This document shows positions 21,601 to 33,349 of a stretch of DNA of 64,000 nt, in pieces; position 1 is the stretch's first letter, and each line of letters opens with the position of its first letter. This DNA is from Tipula vernalis. Its lineage: Eukaryota; Arthropoda; Insecta; Diptera; Tipulidae. The translations under genes and the position numbers were made by a program. The stretch is taken from positions 187,949,561 through 188,013,560 of the forward strand of contig OY282560.1 of the NCBI GenBank assembly GCA_958295665.1, given 5' to 3'. Below the pieces are notes generated by a model that ran no database searches, had not been told where the DNA came from, and saw only the letters and a list, made by a program, of their open reading frames with translations.

Positions 21601-22535
21601 ATGTCGGACAACGAAGATGATGCTGGAAAAATTGATGTGGTGGCATTACTACAGCTGCTAAAAAAATGCACATCAAAAACAAATCAAGTACCCCAAATTT
21701 GCAGTTTAATGCATACAACGAAGACGAAGAAAATTTTCCAAGTTACATGGAAATGTTAGAAAATTATTTAGCCATGCGGGATATTACAGATTCTACAAAA
21801 AAAGTACAAGTTTTAATAAATTGCATTGGTCCTAAATATTATCAATTGCTTACTAGTTTAACCGCACCTGATGCCCCAAATACAAAAAAATACGAGGAAT
21901 TAGTAAAAATTTCAAAAACTCATCTTAGTCCAGTTCCAAATGAAATTACGTAACAACATAAATTTCTACTACGAAAACAAAACGAAGGTGAATCTACAGC
22001 AAATTTTGTGGCAGAACTAAAAAAATTAAGTAGCTACTGTAATTACAAATGTGCCAATTGTAATTCTTCAACATTACAAACACATTTACGATCACAATTT
22101 ATTCGTGGTATACGAGATTCCGATGTGCGAGAACGACTAATACGTGAAGACAAATTGGATTTCGATAAGGCAGTTCAAATCGCTTTATCGATCGAAACAT
22201 CAAAATCTGAAAGTCGAACAATGCAGCAAGTTCATCAAGTACGATTGGGAGTAGGGAACAACGATTAGCATAAAACAAAATTGAATACAATTGTGAATAA
22301 AAATACTACGGCGGGGGACAAAAGAAATACTTTTGTTTGTTATCGATGCGGAGTACCTAATCACCGCGCTACAGAATGCAGAAGTGTCAATCGTTTAATA
22401 TGTAATCACTGCAAAAAGCGAGGGCATGTGGAGAAAACTTGCCTTACGAAGAAAAAAAAAATTACAAACTTCATCGTACAATACAAATACAATCGATGTG
22501 GTTGCACCCCAAGAAATCAATACTTTACAAATTGA
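21601..22535 (+). pseudogene. gag: K02A2.6-like Gag with two zinc knuckles
   Basis: The likely start is the ATG at 21601 (MSDNEDDAGKIDVVAL), shortly after the LTR. An A-run near 21660 shifts the frame into 21666-21953, and a TAA at 21951-21953 interrupts it. The same frame continues to 22268, and the knuckle segment follows in the next frame (22281-22535). The two CCHC knuckles read CYRCGVPNHRATEC and CNHCKKRGHVEKTC. It would encode the particle protein that binds element RNA. Confidence 0.8.
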
Positions 22536-22619
22536 TATCGATTTAAATACCGCTATACAGGATGACAGTAACAAAAATCATCAAATACAAAGTTCTTCGA
22601 CAATACATATTGCTGAAAT

Positions 22620-23653
22620 TTAAAATTTTGGATTTATACACCAAAACTTTTGACACCAGAGGGAAATATTTTATTCAACTCAGAATCAATAATACACCAG
22701 TTGAAATGGAGTTTGATTCAGGAGCTTCAATAAGTGCCATGAGCTACAATACATTTAAGAAATTGTGGCCTACAGTTGAAATACGACCTACAAATGCTTT
22801 ATTAAAAACATATAACCAGCAAACATTACCGATTGAAGGCATCAGCACTGTACAAGTGCAATACAAAAACAAGGAAATTACAGGTGATTTATATATAATT
22901 AACCAAAATGTTGACTCAATTCTAGGTCGAGAATGGATAAACGCGCTTCACCTGGTTAAAACAAACAATGATATCAAATTAAGTGAGGTTAAATCGCTTT
23001 CTATAAAGACTGCGTCACCTGAGGAAATTGAGAAACTTAAACGTCAAATTTTTGATGACTATGATGATATCTTCAAAGAAAAAGTGGGTGAGATACCTGA
23101 AATTAAAGGTATACTTAAATTACGAGAAAATATTACACCGATATATATTAAACCGCGAAACGTCCCTTACGCCATACGAGGGTTGATTGAAGAAGAAATC
23201 GACCGATTAGAAGCAAATGGATGTTTTGAAAAAGTATCTCATTCAGATTGGGGAACACCAATCGTACCTGTCATAAAAGCTGATAATTCAATTAGATTGT
23301 GCGGAGACTACAAAGTTACGTTAAATAAATGTCTCATAAACGTTAAATACCCAATTCCAAAAATTGAGGATCTATACAAGAAACTTAAATACGGCGAATA
23401 TTATTGCACATTTGATATACGTAAGTCTTATTTACATATGACAATGTCCGAGGAGAGTGCACTTCTACAAACCGTCAGCACTCATAAAGGCCTATATAAA
23501 GTTCGAAAACTTATGTTCGGAGTAAAAACTGCACCAAATATATGGCAACGATTTATGGATGATTACATCGTAAATAATTTGGATGGTACGTCATGTTTTT
23601 TCGACGATATCATAGTAATGGGTCGTACATTGCATGAGTTTATCAGAGAATAA
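22620..23653 (+). pseudogene. pol: Protease and RT of K02A2.6-like element
   Basis: The protease has the DSGAS active site (EMEFDSGASISAMS, about 22705-22740) and an ILGREWINAL motif. RT follows in the same frame: RLCGDYKVTLN, the first catalytic Asp in CTFDIRKSYLHM, MFGVKTAPNIWQRFM and FFDDIIVMG (FDD at 23600-23608). FDD instead of YDD is normal in some members of this branch. The frame stops at 23651-23653 and resumes at 23662, so only a small indel separates it from the thumb. Confidence 0.85.
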
Positions 23654-23661
23654 AATTACTT

Positions 23662-24306
23662 ATGGATAGACTACGAAAATACAACTTACACTTAAATAAG
23701 TCTAAATGCAGATTATTCGAGAAAAGTGTTACATACCTGGGTCATACAATAAATAAAGAAGGGTTACATAAAACTACAGAGAAAATTGCTGCGATTACAG
23801 GTATTCAAAGACCTACCGATGTTTCACAATTACGTCAATTTCTTGGTATAGTCAACTATTACAACAAATTCATTCCGGATGTGTCAACAAAACTACATCC
23901 ATTATATCAACTGTTGCAAAAAGATACGAAGTATCAGTGGAATTCAGATTGCGAACATACATTTAAAAATATCAAAGAAGAGATCATGAGTGATAATGTT
24001 TTAATACCATTTGATGAAAACCTTCCTTTGATATTAGCAACAGATGCTTCACCATTTGGAATATCAGCCATTTTATCGCACCAAACCCCTCGAGGAGAAA
24101 GGCCAATAGCTTTTGTTTCTCGGAGCTTAACTAAAAGTGAATGTAATTACAGCCAAATTGATAAGGAAGCTACAGCTATATTTTGGGAATTTCATAAATT
24201 TTTCAATTATTGTTATGGGCGAAAACGATTATTACGATTATTAACGATTTATGCGATCTACATGTTAAATTGCATAGATTACTTATGCAATACAGGAAAG
24301 TTATAA
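23662..24306 (+). pseudogene. RT thumb and truncated RNase H
   Basis: It continues the RT (YLGHTINKEGLHKT, FLGIVNYYNKF) into RNase H (LILATDASPFGISAIL, QIDKEATAIFWEFHKFFNY). At about 24230 the sequence jumps from the middle of RNase H to the C-terminal part of integrase in another frame. The DHKPL and ADALSR motifs of RNase H and the whole integrase catalytic core are absent. Confidence 0.8.
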
Positions 24307-24905
24307 ATACATCGACTGGGAAAAGCCCAGCTGAAATGATACTTGAATTCAACTTGAAGACTCGGATTGATTTAGTCAAAATAACAAATACACCAGAACA
24401 ACAAAAATACTACAATAAGTACGACGATAATAGATTGATCAGAGAATTCCAGATTGGAGAGAAAGTACAGATACGATATTATCAAAATAAAGAATGCAAA
24501 TGGATATTCGGAAAAATAATTCATAGAGATGGAAAACTGCATAACATCATTGATATTGATGGAACATCTTATAGACGACATATCGACCAAATGCGACGAA
24601 CAATGGTTGAAAAGAATATCGAGATCTGTCCGAACAGTCATTTTAGATCTGATGAGAGCCCTTTGCACACAACAGCACCAAAACCTAGAGAAATACAAAA
24701 AGGAAATTCATCTACGTTATCAGTGCCAATACCAACAATACTTACAGAAGAAATGGTTTCACACCAGGAGAAAAGTATAACTAAAAATGGAGAATTACTA
24801 AACGTAGATTCATCGAAACCAATACAAACCAAAGTAGAACAAAATCATGAACCATTAAGGAGATCTACAAGAGTCAGACAACCAGTAGTAAAACTAAATT
24901 TATAA
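24245..24905 (+). pseudogene. Integrase C-terminal remnant
   Basis: It begins inside the conserved LHRLLMQYRK...TGKSPAEMI region that follows the integrase core. It ends with the basic tail RRSTRVRQPVVKLNL typical of K02A2.6-like polyproteins. The IGEKVQIRYY and GKIIHRDGKLHNI segments are the chromatin/DNA-binding part. Without the DDE core it cannot integrate cDNA. Confidence 0.8.
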
Positions 24906-24983
24906 AATTAATAATCCATATTATTTGTATGTAGTTATGATCAACTCCTTTTATTTAAGTATGAAATCCTTAGTGGGGAAGAC

Positions 24984-25257
24984 TGTTAGATATTCATATT
25001 ATTAGTATTGCCATACATATGTATTATGTTCATATTATATGGACAACCCTAGGATTACTTGTAAAAACGTCACTTCAGAGTTGTGCATTGTAATACATGG
25101 TAGCATATAAAACGTTATCTATATTTAATGAATAAATAAATTATATAGAATATAATTGGTATACTTAGTTAATTAATTCTTCCGTCCGCATTTCATACGA
25201 ACTTATCAACGTGTGCATTACAAGAAACACGGATTTAAAATAATTACGGACATAATA
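24984..25257 (+). repeat. 3' LTR (274 bp)
   Basis: Same length as the 5' LTR and differing at three sites. The purine-rich AGTGGGGAAGAC just before TGTTAG is the polypurine tract. AACAT follows as target duplication. Confidence 0.95.
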
Positions 25258-25439
25258 AACATAAATCTCCGAGTTTATAATATCGAGCTCAGGACAGGCC
25301 CCAAACGCGTATGCGTACGGAAAGTGGAAGTGTGGTTCAACCGGGCACAAACGATATCTTACGTATCAATAACCACCTTCACAGATCTAACTTTTACTAA
25401 ACCCATTGATTGTATCATTACAAAAGCTTACATTATGCA

Positions 25440-25776
25440 TCAATATATTCTCCCACCTTATAATGATCGTTGTAATTTATTAAAACTACAACGTTTGAAT
25501 CATCGACGAGACGTTGCATCTGCTACCTTCGTTCACGATGTTCTGACTTCCAGAATAGATTGTGATGAATTACTTGTTCGTTTCAATATTTACGCTCTCA
25601 TACGCTGTTTGCGCGGTCTCCGTTTGTTATATATTGATCCTGTCTCTACGAATTTGGCACTTTCGGAACTAGTCTTGAGAATGTCGTGGCTTTTTAATTC
25701 AATTTACGATATTTTCGACTTGAACATGACAAGAAATTCGTTTAAAAACGAGTTGTTTAAATTTCTGTCTAGATAA
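25440..25776 (+). pseudogene. C-terminal end of a non-LTR retrotransposon ORF2
   Basis: About 110 codons with the family layout found after the RT of many insect non-LTR elements: LPPYNDRCNLLKLQRLNHRR, a DVLTSRIDCDELL segment, an RCLRGLRLLYID-type segment, then MSWLFNSIYDIFDLN and NSFKNELFKFL before the stop at 25774-25776. The upstream part of the RT is missing. The following DNA ends in a TAA/AAAT-rich tail (25828-25858), as expected of a 5'-truncated insertion. Clade not assigned. Confidence 0.65.
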
Positions 25777-25827
25777 TTGTTAAATTTTGTTTTTGTATGT
25801 TTACTTACCGATTGCAAGTTTACTGTA

Positions 25828-25858
25828 GGTAATAATAATAATAAATAAATAAATAAAA
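25828..25858 (+). repeat. TAA/AAAT tail of the non-LTR element
   Basis: The short run of AAT then AAAT repeats lies about 50 bp after the ORF2 stop and looks like the 3' tail on which target-primed reverse transcription starts. Confidence 0.5.
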
Positions 25859-28317
25859 TTATATTTTATAAATCAATATATAGATTATTGTTCATCTGTT
25901 CTGTTTATCATGATTTAAACATAATTAACAAGTCTACAAAAAATACAGAATCGATTCATGAGAAACTTTTTAAACGCGGATAATAGAACACATATTAAAG
26001 ACAAACTGGAAATCAATTAGCCAGAGAATACACTTTAATGTGCTAAAACTGTTTTATATACTCACAGGAATACTCATTTTAGATTACGAAGGTACAAATC
26101 ATTTTCTCAGCGATCGCAATCCAAATAAATCTTGGTACAATATTTATCTATCTATATCTATCATTAAAGGTATCAACCATTGCGATAGGTAATTGGATAA
26201 ATTATCATAAATTTGATGATTGAAATAAGCTTTAGAAAAATTACAAAATTTCATATTACGTAACTTGCAAGTAGTGTACGAGGTAAGAGGTAATACTTCC
26301 GAACTGAACTTATCGCATGTGATGATGTAATCTTCAAAAGAGATTCATCACAAGTCACAATACAACGACGTACAGGCAATTTTTTTTTTTTTTTGCTAAT
26401 TATTTGATGAAATGTACATGGAATCGCAACATGTTAAAAGCTCAAATCATCCAATACCAATTCTTTTAAAATAAATAGCAAATCTCACATTTTGATAAAT
26501 TCAATTTTTTACTGAAATATTTTTTGATTTCACTTTTGTCTCATTTTCGACTATATAATGGTTTTATTAGATACTCTTGCTAATGGTACATACCACAATG
26601 GCAATAGGTTAAACTGTACCGTTTATATTGTAGGTAAGTTAATGAAATTCAGATTCTTACGTTAACCACATATTTATTGTTTACAAATATCGTTATGATT
26701 AAAAAAGTTTCGTCCAGTACGGGTCACAAAACTGATTATTCAAAAATAATTAATACGCTATTTTATATTTTTAAAACCTTTTTGAACTGTTTGTTATTTT
26801 TTAACTGACGATACCTTTATCATAAGTATTCCATTGAACTTCTATGAGTCAAACAGAGTAAAATTCTTAACACTAATTCTTATCACTTATTTCTTAGATT
26901 TACTTACAAAACAAATGGTTAAAATAATTTACGAAGATGAAACACTTTCACTGTATTTACACCTATTATTCTAATTATATCAAAAAACACTACCAACTAT
27001 AAAAGTTTGTTCGTATTCAAAATAATACGAAGTTAAATAACGTTTAACAAAAGCTTTCACTACCTAATAACAAGATAACTATTTAATAACAAGATTGTAT
27101 CGTCTTAACTTTTTTTTTTTTTTTTTACCAATTCAAAACACCAGGCTTTTTTATTTTTGTTATTTAATCGTATGTCGCTAACCACTGTAGGCCGACTGAA
27201 AATTTTTGTACATTAGTAATTATTATTAAACATTTTTTCTTTTTTTTTTTATCTAACCGAAATATTCATTCATTTGTTGTATTAATATTGTATTTGAACT
27301 TTGATTTCCGTAATCAAACCGAACTAAAATTATTATAGGAGTATTATATGTATACAATTTCTATATCTACAAATAATAGAAAACTGACTGCTGTTCTAAT
27401 CTTATCAATAAATAAATTGTTATATTTGTTTAGGTTTAAAAAAAAAAAAAAAACCAAAATAAATCATTGTTAACACTATGAATACCGATGAACTAATGAT
27501 CTCAACTCAAAGAAATATCGCGAGATGTGAAGATGGTATTACATTCAGTGCCAGTACGATCATTCTATTCATAAATTTAACATTGATATTGGCATTGGTG
27601 TATGCTGCGAAAGTCTAAGTACGTACAATTAAATTGTGTACCGACTACAAAATAAGCCATCTATTGTCAATTATGTGAACGCAAGGTATGATTCTATTAA
27701 TAGAGATAAGTGCGACTAAATAATCTTTTCGTTTTTATCATTTCGTAGTGCCGTATTAAAAATCTATATTTATAAGATTTGAAATGTACACTTAATATTG
27801 AATCTTACAATAAAAATACAACATAACAAACGTAAAAGATATGACGTATGTATGAGATCAAACGGAGAATTCATCACATAATGTGTTATGTGTAGCACCG
27901 TAAACAAGAAACTGTTATTGTGTTTGTTTCATTCATCTTTCCACGTTTACTTTATTCGGCTGCTGTAAATAATGTATTGTAATTTGATTGATTCATTGGA
28001 GGGGCACAGCGCACACCCTAGTTAAATGTAAGAAAGGATTCAACATTTTTACAATCACCTATGAAGGCTGTATTTAGTAGCACAACAAAGTTTAATGCTG
28101 TGTGCCTCAGAAGACTTTTCAAACTAAACTTTTGTAAGACCCAGTAATTCATGCAATATTTAAATAGATGTCACTATAGGTTAAAAGTATTCAATTGTGC
28201 CTTATAGCCAACTAAACTTTTCAATGTCTCGCTTAAATAAATGACGTCTGATAAAAAATAAACCGTGTCGTTTATTAAAAGTATGTATGTAATTTAAAAT
28301 AAGATTTATCTCGTATA
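25859..28317. other. AT-rich intergenic stretch without recognisable genes
   Basis: No open frame with a domain signature was found on either strand. Homopolymer T runs occur near 26382, 27111 and 27241, and an A run near 27439. The only shared sequence I noticed is the 41-bp repeat at 28093-28133, which recurs inverted at 46366-46406. Confidence 0.6.
28093..28133 (+). repeat. 41-bp dispersed repeat, copy 1
   Basis: Contains GCTGTGTGCCTCAGAAGA and TTTTCAAACTAAACTTTT. The same 41 bp occur in reverse complement at 46366-46406 with one mismatch. Neither copy lies in an element I could delimit. Confidence 0.7.
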
Positions 28318-28319
28318 TA

Positions 28320-28387
28320 CACTGCGCCAATTAAAAAACGGAGCAGAAATTTTCTTCGAAAAAATACCCAGATTTGAACGCTTGTAT
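28320..28387 (+). repeat. Outer part of left TIR
   Basis: The first 68 bp of the TIR, matching the reverse complement of 35454-35521. It ends in GTAT (28384-28387), which is repeated at 32849-32852 on the far side of the LTR element, where the TIR resumes with CTTGGTG. Confidence 0.85.
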
Positions 28388-28411
28388 TGTAGCGTGGGTT
28401 TTTTCATTTTC
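28388..28411 (-). repeat. 24-bp remnant of 3' LTR
   Basis: TGTAGCGTGGGTTTTTTCAT and four more bases equal the first 24 bp of the LTR at 32502-32525. Immediately after it comes integrase coding sequence, so the rest of the LTR, the polypurine tract and the end of pol have been deleted. Confidence 0.85.
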
Positions 28412-29260
28412 GACGGTAATTGATCGGCCCAAGTTCGATGGTTTCCTTTTACTAATATAGCCAATTGAGTCTTTAAATCTCGATTCTTTCTTTCTACCGG
28501 GTTAGCTTGAGGATGGTATATATGGGAGTCAAACATTGTTGAATCCCAAAAAAATCTGCGGTATGTTGTAAAACTTGGCTGATGAATTGTGGACCATTAT
28601 CCGATATCGGCTGATGATCCGTATCGTAGGAACACCTCATCAATTAACTTCCGTGCGCAAACATCTGCTTTTGCAGATCTAACCGGGAATAACTCCACCC
28701 AACGAGATGCAACATCTTCGACAATCAAAATGGTTTTATATCCATTTTTACTATTGGAAGAGGACCAAACAAATCAACTGCGACAGTCTCAAAACGTTGT
28801 TGCATAACCGGGGTTTTCAATAAGCCGGATGGTTTCAAATTTGATATTTTATAATACTGGCACTCAGTACATGAGCCCACTAATTTCGCGATTGTTTTTC
28901 GCATACCTGGCCAAAAGTAATGCGATCGAATTTTGCTGATAGTTTTTTCTATCCCATAATGACCGGCGGTTGGATCGCAGTGGTACCTCTGTAGTATGAA
29001 TTCACGTTGACTAGCAGGTACGACAAGCTGGGCTTCCTCAGAATCTTGATCCGGAATATATATCGGTATAAAATTCCCTGCGACATTACATATCCTCTTC
29101 CGGTGTAATTGGCAAGATCTGGATGATCCAGTTCCTCGAAGCATTTTATGATATTTTCTATTATCGGATCTTCAAGTTGTGAATCGCGTATATTTTCAAA
29201 ACCATATGTTGGAAGATCTAGTTGACACGAGAATACAGTACTGTATTCTTCTTCGGATAT
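28412..29260 (-). pseudogene. Integrase, truncated
   Basis: On the minus strand the zinc domain has H and C ligands in HCDPTAGHYGIEKT and CTECQYYK (about 28850-28985), and the first catalytic Asp in VAVDLFGPLP (about 28755-28785). The middle part around 28600 is in disturbed frames. The third motif, YHPQANPVERKNR with the catalytic Glu, is at about 28485-28520. It stops at LPSKM, where the LTR remnant begins. The C-terminal domain is gone. Confidence 0.8.
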
Positions 29261-30891
29261 TGGAGGCCTTGACAAGGTGTCAGCGACGACATTCGCTTTC
29301 CCTGGAGTATACGTGATATTCAAATTGAACCCTTGAATTAATAAAGCCCATCGGGCCAGACGTCCGGATGGTGATTTCAATAACATCAACCATTTCAGTG
29401 GCTGGTGATCTGTGCCAACTGTAACTACAGCACCGTCCAAATACCCTCTGAATTTGTTCAGAGCCCACACAACTGCGAGAGCTTCATGCTCTGTTGTGCT
29501 TTAATTTCGTTCAGCCGGAAGTAGTAACCGACTAGCATACTCTACTGGTCGTTCATCTTCGCCCTCCCCATGGAGTAAAACCGCTCCAAGCGCATAATTG
29601 CTTGCGTCAGTTCTCAGAGTGTATGGCTTCATTTCGTCGGCTTGTTGAAGAATCGGGGCGTTAACTAATAATTTTTTTAGTTGATCGAAAACCATTTGAT
29701 GTTTCTCGTCCCAGGTGAACTTAATGTTCTTTTTAGTTAAATCACTGAGTGGTCGTGATACCTCGGAAAATTTTGGTACGAACTTGCGATACCAACTGCA
29801 CGTTTGTAGAAACGATTTGACATCTTTCGTGTTACGTGGTTCAGGTCGCTCGGAAATAGCGGAAACCTTCTCGGGATTGGTTCGGATGCCATCAATATCA
29901 ATTATATGACCTAAGAATTTAATGCTCTCTCGAAAAAGGTAACATTTCTCCCGATTCACCCTTAAATTATATTGCGACAAACGACTAAAAATCTTCTCAT
30001 CACCCAGATGTTATTCAAATGTTTCGGACACCACGACAATATCGTCTAAATAGGCCCACATAGCTACGTCAGGAATTCCTGATTTAATACGGTCGACCAT
30101 TCGTTGAAACGTGGCGGGAGCAGTTTTCAAACCAAAGCTCATACGTTTGAATCGAAACAGTTCAAATGGACAAATAAAAGACGTTTTGTCTCTATCCCCT
30201 TCAAACACTGGTACCTGCCAATATCCTGCACGCAACTCTAAGGTACTTATAAACCTAGTTCTTTTTGCAACATGCGCAGCAGCTCATCAAGACGAGGCAT
30301 AGGATACTTGTCCGAAACCGTAACGGAATTAAGTCGTCGATAATCAATGCAAACGCGGAATGAACCATCTGGTTTTTTTACCATAACCACGGGTGATGCC
30401 CACGGACTTTCGCATTCTTCGATTATGTCTTCCCTCAACATTGCATCTATTTCCCGTTTCAAAACATCTCGTTTCACTGGGGATACTTTATATGGTGGAC
30501 ATGAAATTGGTGCATGATCACCGGTTTCGATTCTGTGTTCGTCACACTTAGTGGGACTGCCATGTGTGGCAAATAATTGGTCACTATTTAACAACAACTT
30601 ATTGACTAATTCCTTCTGCTGATTTCGTAACGAACAACCCTCATCCTCTCTAAGGAAATTTATTGAAAAACATTCCACAGACGTTTGAACCACATCTTCG
30701 TAATTTATCCTAAAAATCTTTGGTACGTCGCCTACTCTCATTGTATGATTTGAAAAATTTAAAACCATTTTAGATGCAATTATAAAATCGATACCCAATA
30801 ATGTGCTACTACACTCCGAATTTTTAAATGCAATAAATGTTGAAGCGACTGTTATCTCACTGACGACTACATCTACTGTTGTATACCACAC
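29260..30891 (-). pseudogene. pol: RT and RNase H
   Basis: The start of this frame is the end of the protease region (TLLGIDFI). RT shows SPWASPVVMVKKPDGSFRVC and DYRRLNSVTV. A frameshift near 30250 leads to ISTLELRAGYWQV, where the usual first catalytic Asp (TLDL) is Glu. MSFGLKTAPATFQRMV and YLDDIVVVSE follow. A further frame change near 30010 leads to FLGHIIDIDGIRT and the RNase H motifs TDASNYALGAVL, DHQPLKWL and ADTLSR. A stop near 29500 splits RNase H. Confidence 0.85.
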
Positions 30892-31290
30892 GTGTCTTAA
30901 ACTTTTTGAGATCCATCGGCTAACTTAATTGACATTTTCCTTGATTTAAATTCTTGACCTTTTTTTAACAAAAGATTATATAGCGAATGAGACGCAATAC
31001 TGAGTTTTGATGCCGTATCTATACCATAGCTGTACCATATGATCCTAGAATATGAATACCTAAAATTGATCTTGGCTTTGGATTCAATGGTTCTGTTACC
31101 GGAATTGATTCAATGTGAGTTTGTGAGTCAACTGAACTAAATTCAGCCGACATTGGGTTAGAGATATCCGCACATGAAACGCTGGTTTTGTCTACCGACG
31201 ACCTGATTTGGACTGCAAACTGGACAATTACTTTTGATATACCCCGATAGACCACATCCATAACATTTAATATCATTGTGACTTTTATTT
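30892..31290 (-). pseudogene. Zinc knuckle and aspartic protease region
   Basis: On the minus strand a single knuckle CYGCGLSGYIKSNCPVC (about 31205-31260) has Tyr at the usual His position, as in several insect gypsy-like Gags with a CYGCG-NCP-C box. A one-base shift follows. The protease has ILGIHILGSYGTAMV, a stop where the family has a residue before the active site, then DTASKLSIASHSLYNLL and the LADG motif. Confidence 0.7.
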
Positions 31291-31341
31291 GGGATTGATA
31301 AAACTGTGGAATTTTTGTTTATATTTTTATTCATACGTTTC

Positions 31342-32148
31342 CTACACTCTTCGAATCGATGTCCGGATTTGCGACAATATCGACACGTATCTTTGGCTTT
31401 TTAAAATTGCAAAAGGTTTAACATCCTTCGAGGGTACCTCTTCATAAAAATCCTCCACCTGCCGGGCAAATCTAATTAAATCATCAAAATTCTTAGTTTC
31501 CTCCCTTTTAACTTTTTCACGTATAACTCTGTTAAGGTTACCATAAACCATATCCAGCTGAACTGTTTCAGAAACCGCTGAACTTATCGGCAATTGAGCG
31601 AAAAGCGCTCGAATTTCGCAAAGAAACAAAACAGTTTTTTGATTCACTTGTTTTTTAATAAAAATCTCCTGAAAAATTGTATACGGTCGCCGTTTTTGAA
31701 AAATTACGGAATTTAGTAAATCGATAGCTTCTTTGAAAGTTGAAATAGAGGACTAAATACCTTGCCACCACGTGGCTGCTATTCCTTCTAAAAGTATAGG
31801 GAGACCCTTGAGACTATTTTCATCCGAAATGTTACAACAATCCTTATATACTAAAATCGCATCAATAAATGCTTCAACACTATTCGACTTTTCCCCATTA
31901 AACCTACTCGAGCATTTCGAAAAATTACCGCTAACTGGGCTGTTTGAAATCGGAGTTGGACCTGTTTTATCATTTATCGCGTCGAGTAATGCCTGGAATT
32001 GATCCGTAGTCATCACTATATTAGTCATTATCGAACTCGTGCTGCTATCCGAACTTAACTGAACAGAATTATTGCCTGATTTACACGACGATCTAGTCTT
32101 ATAATATGAACTGACACTAGGAACCACCCGATTTCGGTTATTTTTCAT
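31342..32148 (-). pseudogene. gag: Gag of the minus-strand element
   Basis: The likely start is the ATG at 32148 (MKNNRNRVVPSVSSYY). A Ser-rich region leads to RFNGEKSNSVEAFIDAI and GIAATWWQGI, typical of this Gag type. An in-frame stop at 31753-31755 interrupts it, and it resumes in the 31647-31342 frame (LPISSAVSETVQLDMVYGNL, then DFYEEVP). Capsid-like structural role inferred from family. Confidence 0.7.
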
Positions 32149-32501
32149 GCGAGAGTAACAACGACCACACAAAACTTATTTACAATAGGGTATAAATACT
32201 TCAATTTCGAAATCCCAATTCTTCTTCAACTGAAATTTCACCATATGCCCACCACTGTATGCACTTGTATTGAGTTTTTTTTATGGTTTCGACGCCATGT
32301 TTTACAAACTTCTTTTTTTTTTTTTTTAATTTTTATGTATAATTTATTGTTTCAGTCTTTTTATTTTTCTAATTTAGTTATGTCTAATTTTATTATAACT
32401 CTTCAAATGTTTTAATTTTGTTCTTTCAACTTTTTATTTTAATTTATACACTTTTATTAAAATTTTTTTTATTTTTGGCCACACGCGTTGGGCTGCCATT
32501 T

Positions 32502-32848
32502 TGTAGCGTGGGTTTTTTCATTTTCCTTAAGGGCCAAAATTTATATACACAACCTAAATTAAATGTTTATTTGTTTATGATTTCACTATTCCTGTTTCAT
32601 TTAGTTTATTATTATTTATTTTATTTTACATATCTGGATTGGATTACATATTGATTTAATTTAATATAAAAATATTAGGAATCCCTCCATGGGATTGTAT
32701 ATAGATATAATAATAATTTGTTATATGGTTTACCGCAGACGACATACTAGTTACTACAGTTCGTCCACCTCCTTTTTGTCATCGGTTGAAACTTGGTGTT
32801 GCCAACACCGATGAAAATTCCTTGGTTATCGTTTTTTGTTTTGTTACA
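32502..32848 (-). repeat. 5' LTR of the minus-strand element (347 bp)
   Basis: In plus-strand reading it starts TGTAGCGTGGG and ends TTTTGTTACA, followed by the target duplication GTAT. On the minus strand the bases just inside (TGGCAGCCCAACGCG, about 32484-32498) sit at the primer-binding position and begin with the expected TGG; the tRNA was not checked. Confidence 0.85.
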
Positions 32849-33239
32849 GTATCTTGGTGAAATAACACCTTCCAAAAAAAAATTTTTGTTTCTAGTTGAA
32901 GGAAATTTTGTTTTCTTTTCGATACTGGAAACCATTTTATTTTATTTTGTTTTTTTATGACTTTTTTAAGTAAAACAAAAGGTGTAAAAAAAAAAATGTT
33001 GCTGCTGTTTGAAACTGTAAACGAACTTGCTCGATATTTCATTCAAAAATCCAAATCGGCCATTTTATAGAGAATTTAGAAACCTTGCAAAATGGTACTA
33101 GGAATATTTCTGTGCGGCCACTCCTTGTCGAGTTATTGAAGTTTTAGAGAAAACGTATCAAAAAGCGTATACACTTTAACAAGGACATTTTTTTATCTTG
33201 TAAACTAAACACTCTACGATAAAATTTTGAGCCACATTA
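32849..33239 (+). repeat. Inner part of left Tc1-like TIR
   Basis: It continues the TIR after the LTR insertion. CTTGGTGAAATAACACCTT through CGATAAAATTTTGAGCCACA pairs with the right TIR at about 35065-35457. The two copies have several small differences, so the element is not very young. Confidence 0.85.
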
Positions 33240-33349
33240 AATTTTACGTTATTTTATGGAAAACAATAATTTAATTTATCGCATAGTTTGTAAAAAGGAC
33301 TCAAGTTTGGTTTTGAAAACCAAACTTCAATCCAATTACTCAGAAATTG

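Larger units (their letters stand above)
21290..25257 (+). mobile_element. K02A2.6/Mag-like LTR retrotransposon, two LTRs and TSD
   Basis: Two 274-bp LTRs (21290-21563 and 24984-25257) bracket Gag, protease, RT and part of integrase. AACAT is duplicated at 21285-21289 and 25258-25262. The LTRs differ at only three positions by my comparison, so insertion was recent. Yet the interior has several frameshifts and stops, and lacks the end of RNase H and the integrase core. Full-length relatives are usually larger, so this is an internally deleted copy. Confidence 0.9.
28388..32848 (-). mobile_element. Minus-strand Ty3/gypsy element inserted in the Tc1-like TIR
   Basis: Gag, protease, RT, RNase H and integrase read right to left. 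The right (5') LTR is complete (32502-32848). The left (3') LTR survives only as its 24-bp terminal piece at 28388-28411, joined directly to mid-integrase by a deletion. GTAT at 28384-28387 and 32849-32852 is the 4-bp target duplication. The CYGCG...NCPVC single knuckle and DTAS protease motif mark an insect Ty3/gypsy branch I cannot name with certainty. Several frameshifts are present. Confidence 0.9.
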
